A stretch of DNA of 64,000 bases from Euglena gracilis (taxonomy: Eukaryota > Euglenida > Euglenophyceae > Euglenales), in assembly GCA_039621445.1 (NCBI GenBank), contig CP154956.1, forward strand, positions 4,958,170 through 5,022,169, given 5' to 3'. The first letter of the stretch is position 1, and each line of letters opens with the position of its first letter. This document shows positions 41,201 to 63,835 of the stretch, one piece after another. The position numbers and the translations under genes were made by a program. Under the pieces are notes generated by a model, which was not told where the DNA came from, did no database searches, and saw only the letters and a program-made list of their open reading frames with translations.

Positions 41201-41620
41201 CACTCGGGAGGGCGGGAAGACATGGCGCCGGGGGCGGCATCCCTCCGGCCTCCCCAGCCAGCCGGCCTCGCCCCCATCGCCCCCTGCAGGGGGAGCACGG
41301 TGTGGGGAGGGCGGAACAGTGCAGGGGTGGAAGACACGACCGCCCCCTCGCAGAGACCCGTGAAGCACCCCCTGTGTGCACTGTGGCTGTTCGTTAGGTG
41401 CCTGATATCCCCTCTTCTGGCCGGGCGCTGTGTGATTTCCGCCTCTGGCCCTCTTGTCTGTGTTTGTGGCGGTGGCCAGAGCTCGGCGGGACTCTCCCGC
41501 CAAGTTCCGAGCGGGGGGGGGGTGGTTGAAGTACCCCCTCCCCCCGTCGCGCGACCTCTCTCCTATGGTCCAACGACCGGAGTGGTCGTGCAATAAGCAG
41601 GGCAGAGGGTGATTTGGACC
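41160..41620. other. GC-rich island, frame undetermined
   Basis: Five or six frames are open because of GC content. It follows the + strand block and ends before element P3. No motif is recognised. Confidence 0.25.
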
Positions 41621-41625
41621 TTTCT

Positions 41626-43485
41626 CAGGCGGCGCATCTTGCACTTAAGCTTTTTTCTTTGACGATGTGCGCAAATGCGCACATCGACATTTTTATGAAA
41701 ACGACAGGATACGACCCCAAAAAACCCAAAAATGCAAGCAGGATGTGATGTGGTGCCCCAGGGCGCGGAGATGGAAGCAGGGACTTTGGAAAATAGGGTG
41801 CCCAAGAGCAGGTATCACGGCAGAACATGGCATACACAACCACCAGCATCACCTGCAGCTGGCACACATGGCCCTCTTCACAATTACGTAAATGGTTGGT
41901 GTGCGCATCTTTGCACACCGTCCATTTACGCATTTGCCCACACCGACCACCAATTTCTCACACAGCCAAGTTTCAGGGTATCGCTTCAGGTTCAGGCACA
42001 CCTCACCACACCTCAAATCATTCAGTTAATATCCGAAGTTTTTGAGACCACCATTGCAGGGTTCAAAACACACCTTGTGCTGGTAAAATTGTACATGTGG
42101 TTGGTTTGTGCAAATGCGAAAACAGACTTTTGGGTCGGTTTGCGCATCTGCGCACACCAACCTCTTGTGCAACTTAACACACGTACCATTTAGAGGGCGT
42201 GGCGCCACTGCAGTTTGGAATTCCTTAAGTGCGAGATATTTTGTAGAACTTAAATGCAACGAAAAGACCAGCCTGCGGGCCCGAATTTGGGCATCGGCAG
42301 TTGAAGCTGCGAAAAATCATTCCTTGGCCCCTGAAACAGCAAAAGAAAACGACGTTTTCAGGTTTTATCCTGAAACACTGAGTTTAGAAGTGCCCTTCAC
42401 CCCCAGTATTTTAGTCCGGAAATGAGGCACAGTTCATTGGCTGAAAATGGATGTGCCTTCTGACTTGAAATCCCTGTGTTCATGGGGCCATAAAATGCAA
42501 TACACGGACACGCTTCATTTGAACCTCTCAGACATACCTTACAACACCACCACGTTGAGCACAACACCTCCACAATCTTCTCTCCTCCTGTTTCGGTCCT
42601 TCGCATGTCTCAGAAGTCCCTGTTGCCAAGGCTTCAAAATGAAAGGAATTTGGATGGTGCCCACAATTGTGAAAAGGAACCATTTTAATGGTTGGTGTGC
42701 GCATTTGCGCACACCAACTGCCCAAACACACCAGCAGCATCCAACAGAGGGGGTCCAGCACCATAAGAATACAAGGGAGGTAACATCAAAATTTCACATT
42801 CATTTTCCAGCCCCAAACACACAGCCATTGGAGGCCCTTGGTTTGTTTTAAAGTGGTCGGTGTGCGCAAATGCGCACATCGTCCATGTCGCATTTGTGCA
42901 TACCGACATCATTTATGCTGTTGTGTGGGTGCCACGGAGCTTTAAACATCAGTGGGGCATTGATGGACAACTTGCCACCAAACTCAACAGGAAACTGGTG
43001 GCAGTCCTCCTGTGTTCTGTATCCCCCTAGTCAACCCCTGTGGCAGAATTCTCAAACAGTCCATTGTTCATGCGGCATGTGCATTTCCACTCCTTTCGTA
43101 GCCAACTTCAAAAACCTCCACAACGTACCACAAAACTTCAGAAAGCAAGCAAAGGGGTGGACTTGCCTGCCGACCTCCAGATCATCAACTGGCAGTTGTC
43201 ACACAGGGAATGGGGGGGATTTGGTGTTTTTGTCGATGTTTCTTTCACTTTAGGGGGATAGGTCCGGGGGTTTTCGTGCCATTCCGACCTCAAAAAAACA
43301 CCAAAAAACACCTAATTCCTGGGAGAGCCGGTGCCAAAAACGAGAAATCGCTCGTATTTTGTCCACTCCTGTTCCCTCTCGCTCTCACCCCTTGTAACAG
43401 GTGCTCAAATCAGTTTTCGGTCGGTTTGCGAAAATGCGCACATCAACAAAAAAAAGCTTAAGTGCAAGATGCGCCACCTAAGCGT
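41626..43485. mobile_element. palindrome-rich foldback element P3
   Basis: Ends 'ggcgcatcttgcacttaagc' and 'gcttaagtgcaagatgcgcc' are perfect inverses, followed by 'ctaag' as in P1. Inside, palindromes of the type 'gtgtgcgcaaatgcgcacac' recur at about 41666, 41898, 42100-42165, 42690, 42858 and 43420, most with 'ttggt' or 'accaac' outside. Flanks 'accttt' and 'gcgttt' may be a weak target duplication. No transposase is recognised. Confidence 0.78.
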
Positions 43486-43549
43486 TTGAGGAGAGGATGG
43501 AAACATTGAAGGCTGGGAACTACCAGGGGGGGGTCAAATTAACCAGAGG

Positions 43550-44275
43550 GATGCAAAATCCCCAAAATATAAAGCCCTCCCTGGTTGGTTTGGTTTTGCC
43601 GCCCAAATATAAAGCCCCCCCCCCCGACGTGGAGCCAGGCGCCGCCATTCAGGAAAAAGAGGAAAATTTTGGGTGGGTTCGACATTTTTCCACAAAAATG
43701 CTCCACTTTGGATGAGAATTGCATTTTTTTGCGAAAAATAGGAGGTGAACAACAAAAATTTGGCATACAATTGGCATTATTGAAGGCCGCCGAAGGTCAA
43801 AGAGGCCATCCACCTGAAAAAGTTTGATCCCCCCCCAAATATAAACCCCCCCGACTTATAAACCCCCTGGGGTTTAATAGATCCGGTTTGGTTGGTCGGC
43901 CGAAGGGTTTATACAATCCGGAATTGTTGGTGAAAATTTGAACCCTCAAAATGACCCCGAAACCCCCTGAAATTGGTATTTTTTGGCAAATTTGGGCAAA
44001 AATGGTATTTTTGATGATGGTCAGTCTCAAAAAATTGCCAAGAAATCAGTTTTTATGAGGTTTGCGGCCGAAAAAAAATTGTTCCCGGCAATTTCCATTT
44101 TTCTTCCTCAGGGGGGGGGGGGTTATAGGATCCGGTTTGGTTGGTCGGCCCGAGGGGGGGTTTATAAGTGGGGGGGGGGTTATATGTGGGGGGGTTTATA
44201 AGTGAGGGGTGGGGTTTAAAGCCCCCCCTGAGGGCCTTGAAATCCCGTTTAAATATAAAGCCGTGTCTTTATATT
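43550..44275. mobile_element. TATAAACCCCCC-type element, copy 2
   Basis: 'aaatataaagccc' occurs at both ends (43565, 43605, 44250). The interior at 43850-44180 is the inverse of 27820-28055, including 'ccggtttggttggtcggcc'. Long C and G tracts allow pairing of the ends. Confidence 0.6.
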
Positions 44276-44700
44276 GGGGGGGAGGGTTAGGGAAGTTGTG
44301 GGGGGGGGTCCGAACCTACCCCTCCCAACACGCCAACATAGGGGGGGGTTGGACCCCCCTTCCCACCTGGAAGGGGGACCGGGAAAATTTTCGGTTTTGT
44401 GGACTGGCAAAGGGCCGGAAAACGGGCCGAAATTGTTGGAGAATGCCTGTTTTTTCTTTGAAAATGAATCCAAGAATCGCATTTTTTTTTGCATTCTTGA
44501 ACTTTTTTCATGAGGAAAACACCAAAACAGCCAAAAAAAAGTGCAAGATGCCCAAAAATCAGGCAAAAGGTGCACTTTTTATCATTCTCCGGCGCACAGC
44601 AGCAGAAGAAATTTTCTTTGCTATTTTGGAGCCTCCTTGGCAGGTTGAATTTGTTATGGATCCATCCCCCCCACCCTTGAAAAAGAGATATTGCACTTAA
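44276..44700. repeat. family F2 element copy
   Basis: 'ggggggttggacccccc', 'ggaccgggaaaattttcgg', 'ttctttgaaaatgaatcc' and 'ctccggcgcacagcagcaga' follow the same order as 51000-51300. The hairpin is degraded here. Confidence 0.55.
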
Positions 44701-44913
44701 AACGGCTCCTGCCGTCCATATGATGTCAATCGTTCCCGTGAATTTGCTGGGGCTTCCCTCGTCCTTGATTTGATTTCAGGTTTTAAACGAACGAAACATG
44801 TGGCAACCAGTCTGGAACAGGGTTTTGTTTAGATCCAGGGGGGTTTACTAGCCAGCCAATTTGCTAGCTACTTGAAAAGGCCATAAGCTAGACCCCCTGC
44901 CCCGGGGGGGGAC

Positions 44914-44967
44914 CTCGCAGGTGGACAAGTCCTCCCAGGACTGTGTAGATATTGTCTGTAGATATGG
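44914..44967 (-). CDS. candidate small exon
   Basis: Acceptor 'cgccttccacag', 54 nt reading ISTDNIYTVLGGLVHLR, donor 'gcgag|gtcccc'. It is short but has good borders. No family is recognised; it could be chance. Confidence 0.3.
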
Positions 44968-45129
44968 CTGTGGAAGGCGTGTCTCAGTTGCCAGCCTGTC
45001 CTGACGAGTCTGCGGGTGTGGTGCTGGTGGGCGCTAGGTAGCTGATGCCGCGAAAACAGCTGAAAGGCCTGGGTTGGTTTCACAAGAGCAATTAAAACAG
45101 TTCCAGAGCCCTTCTCTCGACGCACAGCA

Positions 45130-46700
45130 GGTGGTCACAAATGTTGGTGGTCAAAAATAAGGGTTTGGGGTCAGGGAACCAGAAAAAAGTGTGCTCTGGT
45201 ACTGCGCGCCGAGGTGGAAATGGGCCTTTTAATGTGCTTTTTGGCTCATTTTGCTGGGAAAAAAAGTCAAGATAATGCGAAAATTGGGGGGAATTGGGGT
45301 GTCAGAAATTGGCCGGTCACCACTAGCAAGCCCTTCTGACAGATCCTGTCCAGGGGAGGGTCCACTAGGATTTCCACCCGCCAAACTTGGACGAGCTTCA
45401 GTCCAGCCCCCCCCCCCCCGGGCACACTGTAAACCCTTAAGCAGACGCCTGGTTTGGAGCGTCGAGGGAACGCCCGGCAGCCACGCAGAACGGCGGGCAT
45501 TCAACAGCAACAAAGTTGGATGAAGTGTGCCAGGGTTCAAACGATGGGGCTTCCACCTCATTCAAGAAACTATTTCATTTCCTCTCTGTTCATCATTCTG
45601 CACAGCAGGGTAAGAGAGCTGTGTCTGACTTTTTGAAACTTGTCAGCCTGATCCACTCCAGCAAAATGCGTCTTTTAATTTGGCGGGAAAATCCCCACTT
45701 TTTGGAGGGGCCATTTCGGCCACAGGTGAAAAATTCACCTCGGAGGGCACAGAGTATGGGATGGTATGGGGGTGAGGTTCCGGGGGGGGGGGGGCGAAAG
45801 TTGTGCCAAGATTTTCTTCGACCTCAGAAGTGACCTCCAAAGTGGGGTCCTCCAATCTCCCAGAGGGTGAGTAGGTGGGGGGACACCCCCCAGGTCAGTG
45901 CCCTGAAAAACAAAACAAAAATTCTGGGTGTTACGTTGGCTTACCACACCGACTTAATGTGTCCACCCCACCCTCAGGTGGCCAGCCATAGTGGTGGATT
46001 GGTGTTCCGAAAATTTGTCCAATAATTTATTTTGCACAGAATTCCACCAGTCTCGTTTTGCAGCGTTCTGCCTCTATCAATTCTTTTCTGTAGTGCCCCT
46101 TGCTCTCACCCTGACCTCATGCCTGTTGTGGGAGGGGGGTTGGTGGCTCATGCAACCCTAGCACTTTATTTCGCTGGTTTAGACCGCCCCAGAGGGGTTT
46201 TGTGTTTGAGTGGGTGGGATTTTGCCCATTAAGAAATAGCCCACCCTTGATGTGTGGTCACCAAGTGGACAGATGACCCTGATGTAGTTGTATCCCAGGG
46301 GGGGGGGGGTCACCAGCCTTTGAAAAAAAAATACCCATTTCACCACAGCACAAAGAAAAAGTATGGAACTTAAGTAAAATACTCAAAAAAGAAAAAGCAT
46401 GCTCACTGGATATCAATCAACAAGCAAACCAAAAACATTGCCCCCAACACCTGCCACATTTACAAAAGGTTGTGGCAGTGGCCACCCCACAACTTGGGGG
46501 TAAAAAGGGACTGCAGAACATTGAATACTGACGAAGGTGACAACGGTTCGATGCAAGCGGCACAAGTTGCACATGTTTGAGCAATTGTGGTTCGGCGGAG
46601 TCATCCAGGGTCAAAGGGAAAGATAGAATGCAAAATATTGTAGAGGACATCATTTTCTTGCTGTTACTCTTCTTTTGTCCTGACCTAACCCGTATTCTTA
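45130..46700. other. stretch without supported gene
   Basis: Contains G/C-tract hairpin pieces (45400-45440, 45780-45800) and a 'cccttaagcagacgcctgg' motif like the 'cttaag' ends of foldbacks. Several frames are open, none convincing. Confidence 0.3.
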
Positions 46701-46712
46701 CCATACTCGCTC

Positions 46713-47950
<1,238 letters not shown>

Positions 47951-48021
47951 GTGCTCTAGTGGGATTAAATGGTGTGGACAGCGACAAATGAATGTGCAAG
48001 CCTTACGTAACACGTGGTGTT

Positions 48022-48165
48022 ACCTTAAATTTGTCGCAGACGTTGCATGGCATCTGTTGTTGAATTTATGTTGAAGCACTGATCATACAAATCATCAATA
48101 CATGGTTGCATTGCAGACACAACACATGGAAGCACACACACAAGCCTTTTGTTCCGCAACTTGCC
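48022..48165 (-). CDS. candidate exon with Cys and NST sequon
   Basis: The minus frame after 'acaaggcaag' reads LRNKRLVCVLPCVVSAMQPC and then IDDLYDQCFNINSTTDAMQR, ending in a stop four bases before a good donor-like 'aag|gtaaca'. It could be a terminal exon or, in another frame, an internal one. Composition resembles the ectodomain exons. Confidence 0.35.
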
Positions 48166-48379
48166 TTGTCGGGGCATCGGTATGTGAGAGGAGTGGGGGT
48201 TTGGAGTGCTCTTGGAAATTGACTGGGGTGGGACGCCGGGCTGCGGCGGATCCCAGTGGGGATTCCTAACTGCACCGTTGGAGGGGTCCCCGGTGGACGG
48301 CCACTGGCCATCCGCGGGAGCTGGCGGTATCACAGGGGTCGGCCGCTCTATATCGGCCGCTCGGTAGCAACCACGTCGT

Positions 48380-48960
48380 TCACGGGGGGGGGGGGGGGCA
48401 AGCCTACTTGCCCTGGGCACTGTACGGGAAATCTGGTGGGTGCAGGGGCCAAACCCCCCCGCCTGGTGGGGAAGGGTCCGACCCCCCTCCACCCGTTGCC
48501 AAATATTTTCCGGCGCAAAGCACCGGAAATCTTTTTGGCCTTGAAAAAGGCCCAAAACCATGTTTTTTGTGTCCTTTTATGAAAAAAAAAATCGGACAAG
48601 TTTTCTTCTTTCCCGGCGCGAAGTGCCGGAAAATTTTTTATTCCCGGGGGTCCCGGAAACCCCCCTCGGTCTGAAGGGGGGAGGTGGGTGGTCTGGACCT
48701 TTCTCCCCCTGGGGGGTCCCCCTGTGCAAAACCACCGCTTACTTGACTCACTTAACACCCTGAACAAAAAAAAATGGCGCAAAAGGCAGGAAACATTTGG
48801 GCTGAAAAAAATCGTGTTTTCCTGCACTTTTTTGGAATCGCCCAAAAAAATATATAAAAGAACCTTTACTTCTTGGGTGCGAAGCGCAGGGGGGAAAATT
48901 TTTGTTTCTGCACCCCCCGTACAAAACCAACGCTCATTTGGTACCCCAGAAAATATCAGA
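48380..48960. repeat. family F2 elements, two hairpins
   Basis: 'ttttccggcgcaaagcaccgga' at about 48507, 'cccggcgcgaagtgccgga' at 48612 and 'gtgcgaagcgcagg' at 48868, each next to 'aaaatttt', with 'tccgaccccc' and 'ggtctggacc' tracts outside. Probably two overlapping or adjacent copies. Confidence 0.55.
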
Positions 48961-49049
48961 AAAGTCACCCTCGTGTTGTTAAGGGGAGAAGACATAAATT
49001 CAAAAATGCAATACATGGAAAGAAAATTTTCAATATACCACCCCAACCT

Positions 49050-49210
49050 GGCAGTGCCCGAATAATGAGGGGGGGGGCAGGGCCAAAAGATGGTTCCAAT
49101 AACCTGAAGCCGCCTATTTGGGACAAAATCCTGAACGGTGCTGGAGGCAGTGCCCAAATAACCTGGCAGGGGAGAGGCGAAAAAGATGGTTCCGGTAACT
49201 TGGCACCCCA
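49050..49210. repeat. direct repeat, about 90 bp
   Basis: 'ggcagtgcccgaataatga..aagatggttccaataacctg' is repeated as 'ggcagtgcccaaataacctg..aagatggttccggtaacttg'. Confidence 0.7.
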
Positions 49211-49516
49211 CACCACACAACACACATCCATATGCACATATGTCCACTACAAAGTATTTGCTTTATATTCCCACTTTCTATTCCAAACCCCCCCCCCCCG
49301 AAAAACGATGGAATGAGAAAGCAACGCCAGGGCCTTTGCTGCCTTCTGGAAAGCAAAAGCAAAGAGGTTGCCGCCGAGGAAGGAGGGCCGGGGGGGAGGG
49401 GAGGAATCTACACAAAAATACAACAAACGTCTGGGCGGTGGGATTGGCTACTGCTGGGAACGCACGGAAATGAGGTCCACGGACACACACTCTTGGGGCC
49501 ATCCCTGTGCCCTCTC

Positions 49517-49624
49517 CTGGGGCTGGGGCTGGTTGTGGGCTGATGAGCCTGAGCCAGCGGGCCGACCAACCGCTGGACGACGCCACGTGCATCCTACTGG
49601 GGACGGTGTGTGTGGTGGGCACAG
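49517..49624 (+). CDS. + strand paralogue of gene A exon 11236-11341
   Basis: It reads GLMSLSQRADQPLDDATCIL and LGTVCVVGT, then donor 'cacag|gttcac' in the same phase as its paralogue. The equivalent acceptor is not obvious here, so this copy may be a fragment. Its orientation is opposite to genes A-C. Confidence 0.5.
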
Positions 49625-50830
49625 GTTCACTTGACCGCTATGGGTGGGTGGGTTTTGGCGCTGGACCCCCTTCTGGGGAGGGTAAACCTGGGGCATCATA
49701 CGCCTGTCTGTCTCCTGTGTCACATGCACCAAGGGGGGAGATGCGCTGGCCCGTTCTTGGGAAAAAAATGTGCAAAGATGCGCAAATTGCGCAATCACAA
49801 AAGTGCAAAAATTGCCCAAAACACACAAAAATGGCATCAAATTTATAACAATTGTATGGAATTGTCAGGAAAATGTCAGTTTAAAAAAATACACAAATTT
49901 CAAAAAGAGCAAAAATGGTCAGAAATGCTAAATTGGGTAAATCACAAAAAAAATGTGCAGAAAAAGTGTGCAAAAAAAGCAAAAAAAAATGTGCAGAAAA
50001 GTGGGAGACCTAAGTGGGAGGCCCCCCTATGTCCCCAAAACCAGCATCCACTCTTCCAGGGACAGGATTTTCTTTTGGTGCTGAAACATCTTCCCTTGTG
50101 AAGAGCCATCATCGATGGAGGTAGGTCGCCAGCCTTAAGGGGGGGCATTTTTTATGGGAAATTATCTGGCAGCTTTTAATTTTTTGAAAAGGAGGCGATT
50201 CGGAGGTTTTCTGAGCCCTCTTAGCAGCCTTCCAAATTTGGCCGGACAAATAGGGGGGAGGGGTGACAATTGGGGGGGGGGGGGTGAGGGTATTTGTTCC
50301 AGATGGATTTCTTAGAGACAAGATCCATAGATGCTATGTATTTCAAAATGCTGATTATGGTGGAAAGGTCCAAGGGGTGATATTGGGGAGTGAATTTCCA
50401 TTTTTTCCATTTTTGGGGGTTTTTTTTTATGGGTTGCAGCAAGAACTCCCAGATTTTGCTGCTGGTGACCTGGCTCAGAAGCCCCAAAAATGAGCGCCAT
50501 GCATCTGGGGGTTGATGAACCAAGGAGTTGCTGGTGAAATCTCACCCGCCGGGAACCCCGAAAATGCCCAATAGCATCATTTTCTGAAATTTTCAGCAAC
50601 AAACAAAAAAAATCTCCATCAAAAAACGATGGTGCCAAAAACAAAAAATTTGGGCCCTTTTTGGGTACCCCCCCCCAAAAACCAAATCCTTGGGGGACCC
50701 AAAACCCAAAACACAACCTTGTCCTGACAGACAGGCACTGCCCCGCGGGCAGTGGGGTCGTGCCTGCCTGGTCCTGGACGGAAATTTACCGAAAATAAAT
50801 GGGCCAATTATGGCTTTCCCAAGTGCCGAA

Positions 50831-51705
50831 CATACCATTGCTTAGCGACCCCCGGGGGGAGGGGGGGGTCACTTTCCACTCCGAAAAAAACCAGTCAGTC
50901 ACTTTTTCTGAAAAAACCAGTCAGTCACTTTACCCCAGGGTTGGATGGGAAGCCTTGAGGGGGGGGCGGGTCGGCCCCCCCCTCCCGCCACGGGGGGGGG
51001 GGGGGGTCGGACCCCCCCTCCTACCTCGAAACTGAGGGGGGGCGAAAATTTTTCGATTCATGGACGGGCAAAGCGCCAGAAATCGGGTCGAAAACGGTCA
51101 AAAATACCTGATTTTCCTTTGAAATCGATCCGAAATGCTCATTTTTTGAAATTTTTGGAATATTTTTGGGGGAAAACACCAACACATCAAAAAATGGGCA
51201 ACATGGCCCAAAGTCAGCAAAAGGGGTGCTTTTTACTCATTTTCCGGCGCGCAGCGCCGGAAGAAAATTTTCTGCTATTTTTGGCACCTGTCAAGGAGGG
51301 GGGTGGGGGTCTGGACCCCCCCCCAACATCTACATCTAGGGGGGGGGTTGGTCCGGACCCCCCCTGCCACCTTCCCCCCCGGGGGGGGGGTCGGGACCCC
51401 CCCCCCTACCACCTACCTCAATACCGAAGGGCTTCCCATCCAACCCTGCGTTACCCCCCCGGGGGGGGGGGGGATCGGCCACTCTTCAGGAGGCAATGAA
51501 AATTTGCCAAAAAAAGTTTCAAAAAAAACCAAAAATTTTCCGGCGCCTTCGGCGCCAGGACAGCCACTTTTTCATTTTCGGGCCAACCCCACCCCTGGGG
51601 GGGGGGGGGCTCTTGGCCAGAGAACCAGTCAGTTACTCTGAAAAAAAACCAGTCAGTCACGCCCCCCCGGGGGGTGGGGTAGGACAGGTGTTAAACAGTG
51701 GTATG
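50831..51705. mobile_element. hAT-like MITE, CATAC family, with nested insertion
   Basis: Starts 'cataccattgcttagcgacc' and ends '..ggtgttaaacagtggtatg'. Perfect 8-bp duplications GTGCCGAA lie at 50823-50830 and 51706-51713. Interior as in 2303-2655, including 'accagtcagtcac' motifs and the hairpin 'ccggcgccttcggcgccagg' at about 51540. Confidence 0.9.
50936..51448. mobile_element. nested hAT-like element, CAGGGTTGGATGGGAAGCC termini
   Basis: Ends 'cagggttggatgggaagcc' and 'ggcttcccatccaaccctg' are exact inverses. Flanks CTTTACCC and CGTTACCC differ by one base, an 8-bp duplication. CAGGG is a common hAT terminus. Inside are family F2 blocks and the hairpin 'ccggcgcgcagcgccgga', so F2 pieces elsewhere are probably relatives of this element. 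Confidence 0.82.
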
Positions 51706-51785
51706 GTGCCGAAGCCCGTTGCCCACGCACTGTTTGGCCATGTGCCCCACCTCTCTCCTAAGCGGATCTGGGCGCCCAGATACCT

Positions 51786-51945
51786 GTGTGTGTGTGTGTG
51801 TGTGTGTGTGTATCTATATATATATATATATCTATATCTATATCTATATATATCTATACATACATATAGATATATATACATATATATATACGTATATATA
51901 TGTATATGTATACGTATATATATACCTGTATACATATAGGCGCCC
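51786..51945. repeat. (TG)n and (TA)n microsatellite
   Basis: TG to about 51811, then TATC/TATA/TACG-type sequence to 51945. 'gcgcccagatac' occurs on both sides (51770, 51940). Confidence 0.9.
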
Positions 51946-52083
51946 AGATACAGAGGCCCGGTACCTGCCCCGGAAGGCCCCCCACGCCCAAAAACACACC
52001 TGGGCCACCAGCCACACACGCAAAGGAGGGGTTTGGGGAGGGCCAGCCATCCCCCCCCCCCCCCCCCAAAAGGGCGCAGGCAC

Positions 52084-61927
<9,844 letters not shown>

Positions 61928-62035
61928 CTGTGGCGGGGGACGAACGGTGTCTTAATCTGTGGCCGTGAACCTGTTCCGCAAGAACTGTCGGAATGGACGG
62001 GTTCTAAAAAATATATGTGTACAAATCATGTATCC

Positions 62036-62058
62036 AATATATATATATATATATATAT
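62036..62058. repeat. (TA)n microsatellite
   Basis: Short TA tract, with 'tgtatgtatg' variants to 62092. A second TA tract is at 62715-62736 on the far side of the foldback. Confidence 0.8.
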
Positions 62059-62124
62059 GTATGCATGTATATATGTATGTATGTATGTGTACAGAAATAT
62101 GTAAAATATATGCATGTGTGTATA

Positions 62125-62670
62125 CAGTAGGGGAACTAAATAGTGGGACACCTGAAAACTTTGTGGGTCATACCCAACCCCCAGCCCCAAAGCCTCTGCC
62201 AGCCCATGGGATGTGGTGATGGTGTGCGCACTGGCCCATGGCATGGCCCTGCCCCACGCAGCAGCGTCCCAGCAAGCTCTGCTGCAGCACGCTGCGCCAA
62301 ATTCAGCAAAAAAAAGCCAAAAATGGTGATTTTTGCCCAAATTGGTCGGCAGTTGTTAACTTGCATTGTTCAAAGTAGGGGTCCGATGCCACTAACTGCA
62401 GTGTGAGCCGCCTCGTCCCCTTACCTGAGGCTGGGTTTGCTTCGCAGTCCAAAAGGGGTCAGAAAATGGAAAAAACCTGCTCGCACAGGATTGGCCTGAA
62501 CTTGGCGCAGCGTGCTTCAGCAGAGCTGGCTGGGACGCTGCTGCGTGGGGCAGGGCCATGCCAGTTCACACACCATCACCACATCCCATGGGCTGGCAGA
62601 GGCTTTGGGGCTGGGGGCTGGGCATGACCCACAAAATTTTCAGGTGTCCCACTATTTAGTTTCCCTACTG
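62125..62670. mobile_element. mariner-like foldback element with TA duplication
   Basis: 546 bp. Ends 'cagtaggggaactaaatagt' and its inverse 'actatttagtttccctactg' are followed inward by arms of nearly 190 bp that pair over most of their length. TA lies at 62123-62124 and 62671-62672. CAGT-type ends with TA duplications fit Tc1/mariner. No transposase. Confidence 0.88.
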
Positions 62671-63049
62671 TACACATATACATATATATGCATGTATATA
62701 TTACGAACATATGTAATATATATATATATATATATAACACACACACATAATGTATCCAAACCCCAAAATTCAAAAACCACTGCAGAGGCTGTCCAACCAC
62801 CGCAGACCGACTGTCGAACCAATAATTAAAGCCACCCGCTGATCAGCTTTGGGTTCAATCAATTCAACTGGGGGGGGGGGGGGCTCAAATCCCTCAGGAC
62901 TTGCTCAAAGGTTACCAAACAGCAAAAACATTCTCAAAAAATCTATAACAGATGAAATGGAATGTGCCCCTAGGGACTTTCTTGGTGGCTTTTTTGCCTG
63001 TTCTTGCCAAAAAAAAAAACGGGAAGGCCTTGGACTTGGGGTGCAAAGG

Positions 63050-63835
63050 ACAAGGGGCAGGGCGGTCCTTAAGCAAACAAAAAAAAACTCCCCTGTCCCA
63101 GCACACTCAATGAAAATACCGGGGGGGGGGGGGAAATTGAAGCTAGATAAATTTAGACCCGACAAAATTGGAAGCCGAAAAAATTGGTGCCAAACCTGAA
63201 AACGGCCCAGGAAAATGGGCAAAGAAATTTGGCATTTTTCGGCGACAGCAGGTCGACATCAGGAAAAAAAAACTGATTCTTGGCATCCTTGGACCATCGC
63301 CCATCCACCCAAATCATCAAAAATGTGTTTTTTTGGACTTTTCAATTTTGGACCCCATTCAAGTCCCAGTCCGGCCTTTGGTCGGCCCTTTGATCGAAAG
63401 GGGGGCGGTCCTTAAGAAATAAAAAAAAAACTTTCCTGTCCCTTAAGGACTGCCCTGACAAGGGGTAGGAACCATTGACATAGAACTCAAAAGCCTCAAA
63501 TCTACGAATAAATCCGCCACACAAAAAAAAATTGCAGGCAAAGAAAAAGCCTTTCAAAAAAAATATTACTTCCAGTCCTTCAACAACAAAAATCATCTGC
63601 CATTCTAGGAACATTCAGCGAAAAGTCTGCAAAAAAAAATGGGCAGGACATCAGAAGGGGAAAAAAACCAGATGCAGAAGGAGAAAATTTCGATTTCTTC
63701 ATTCCTTGGATCATCATTCATCCACAAAAAAAAAACCAGAAAATGTAATTTTGATTTTTATTAAGTTTCCACCGCCTTGTGCCCCAGACCTGTCCTAAGC
63801 AGACCCTTCGGCTCAAGGGCGGTCCTTAAGGTGAG
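63050..63835. repeat. dispersed GGCGGTCCTTAAG repeats
   Basis: 'ggcggtccttaag' occurs at 63062, 63407 and 63820. The segments before the last two ('catcgcccatccaccc' at 63297, 'catcattcatccac' at 63710) are diverged copies, about 400 bp apart; a further copy lies at 36405-36580. No gene is seen to the end of the window. Confidence 0.5.

Noticed and set aside
41018-41644. Genes of about 190-200 codons on both strands
   Set aside because: GC-rich island with nearly all frames open; no frame has a recognisable motif beyond the first 50 codons on +.
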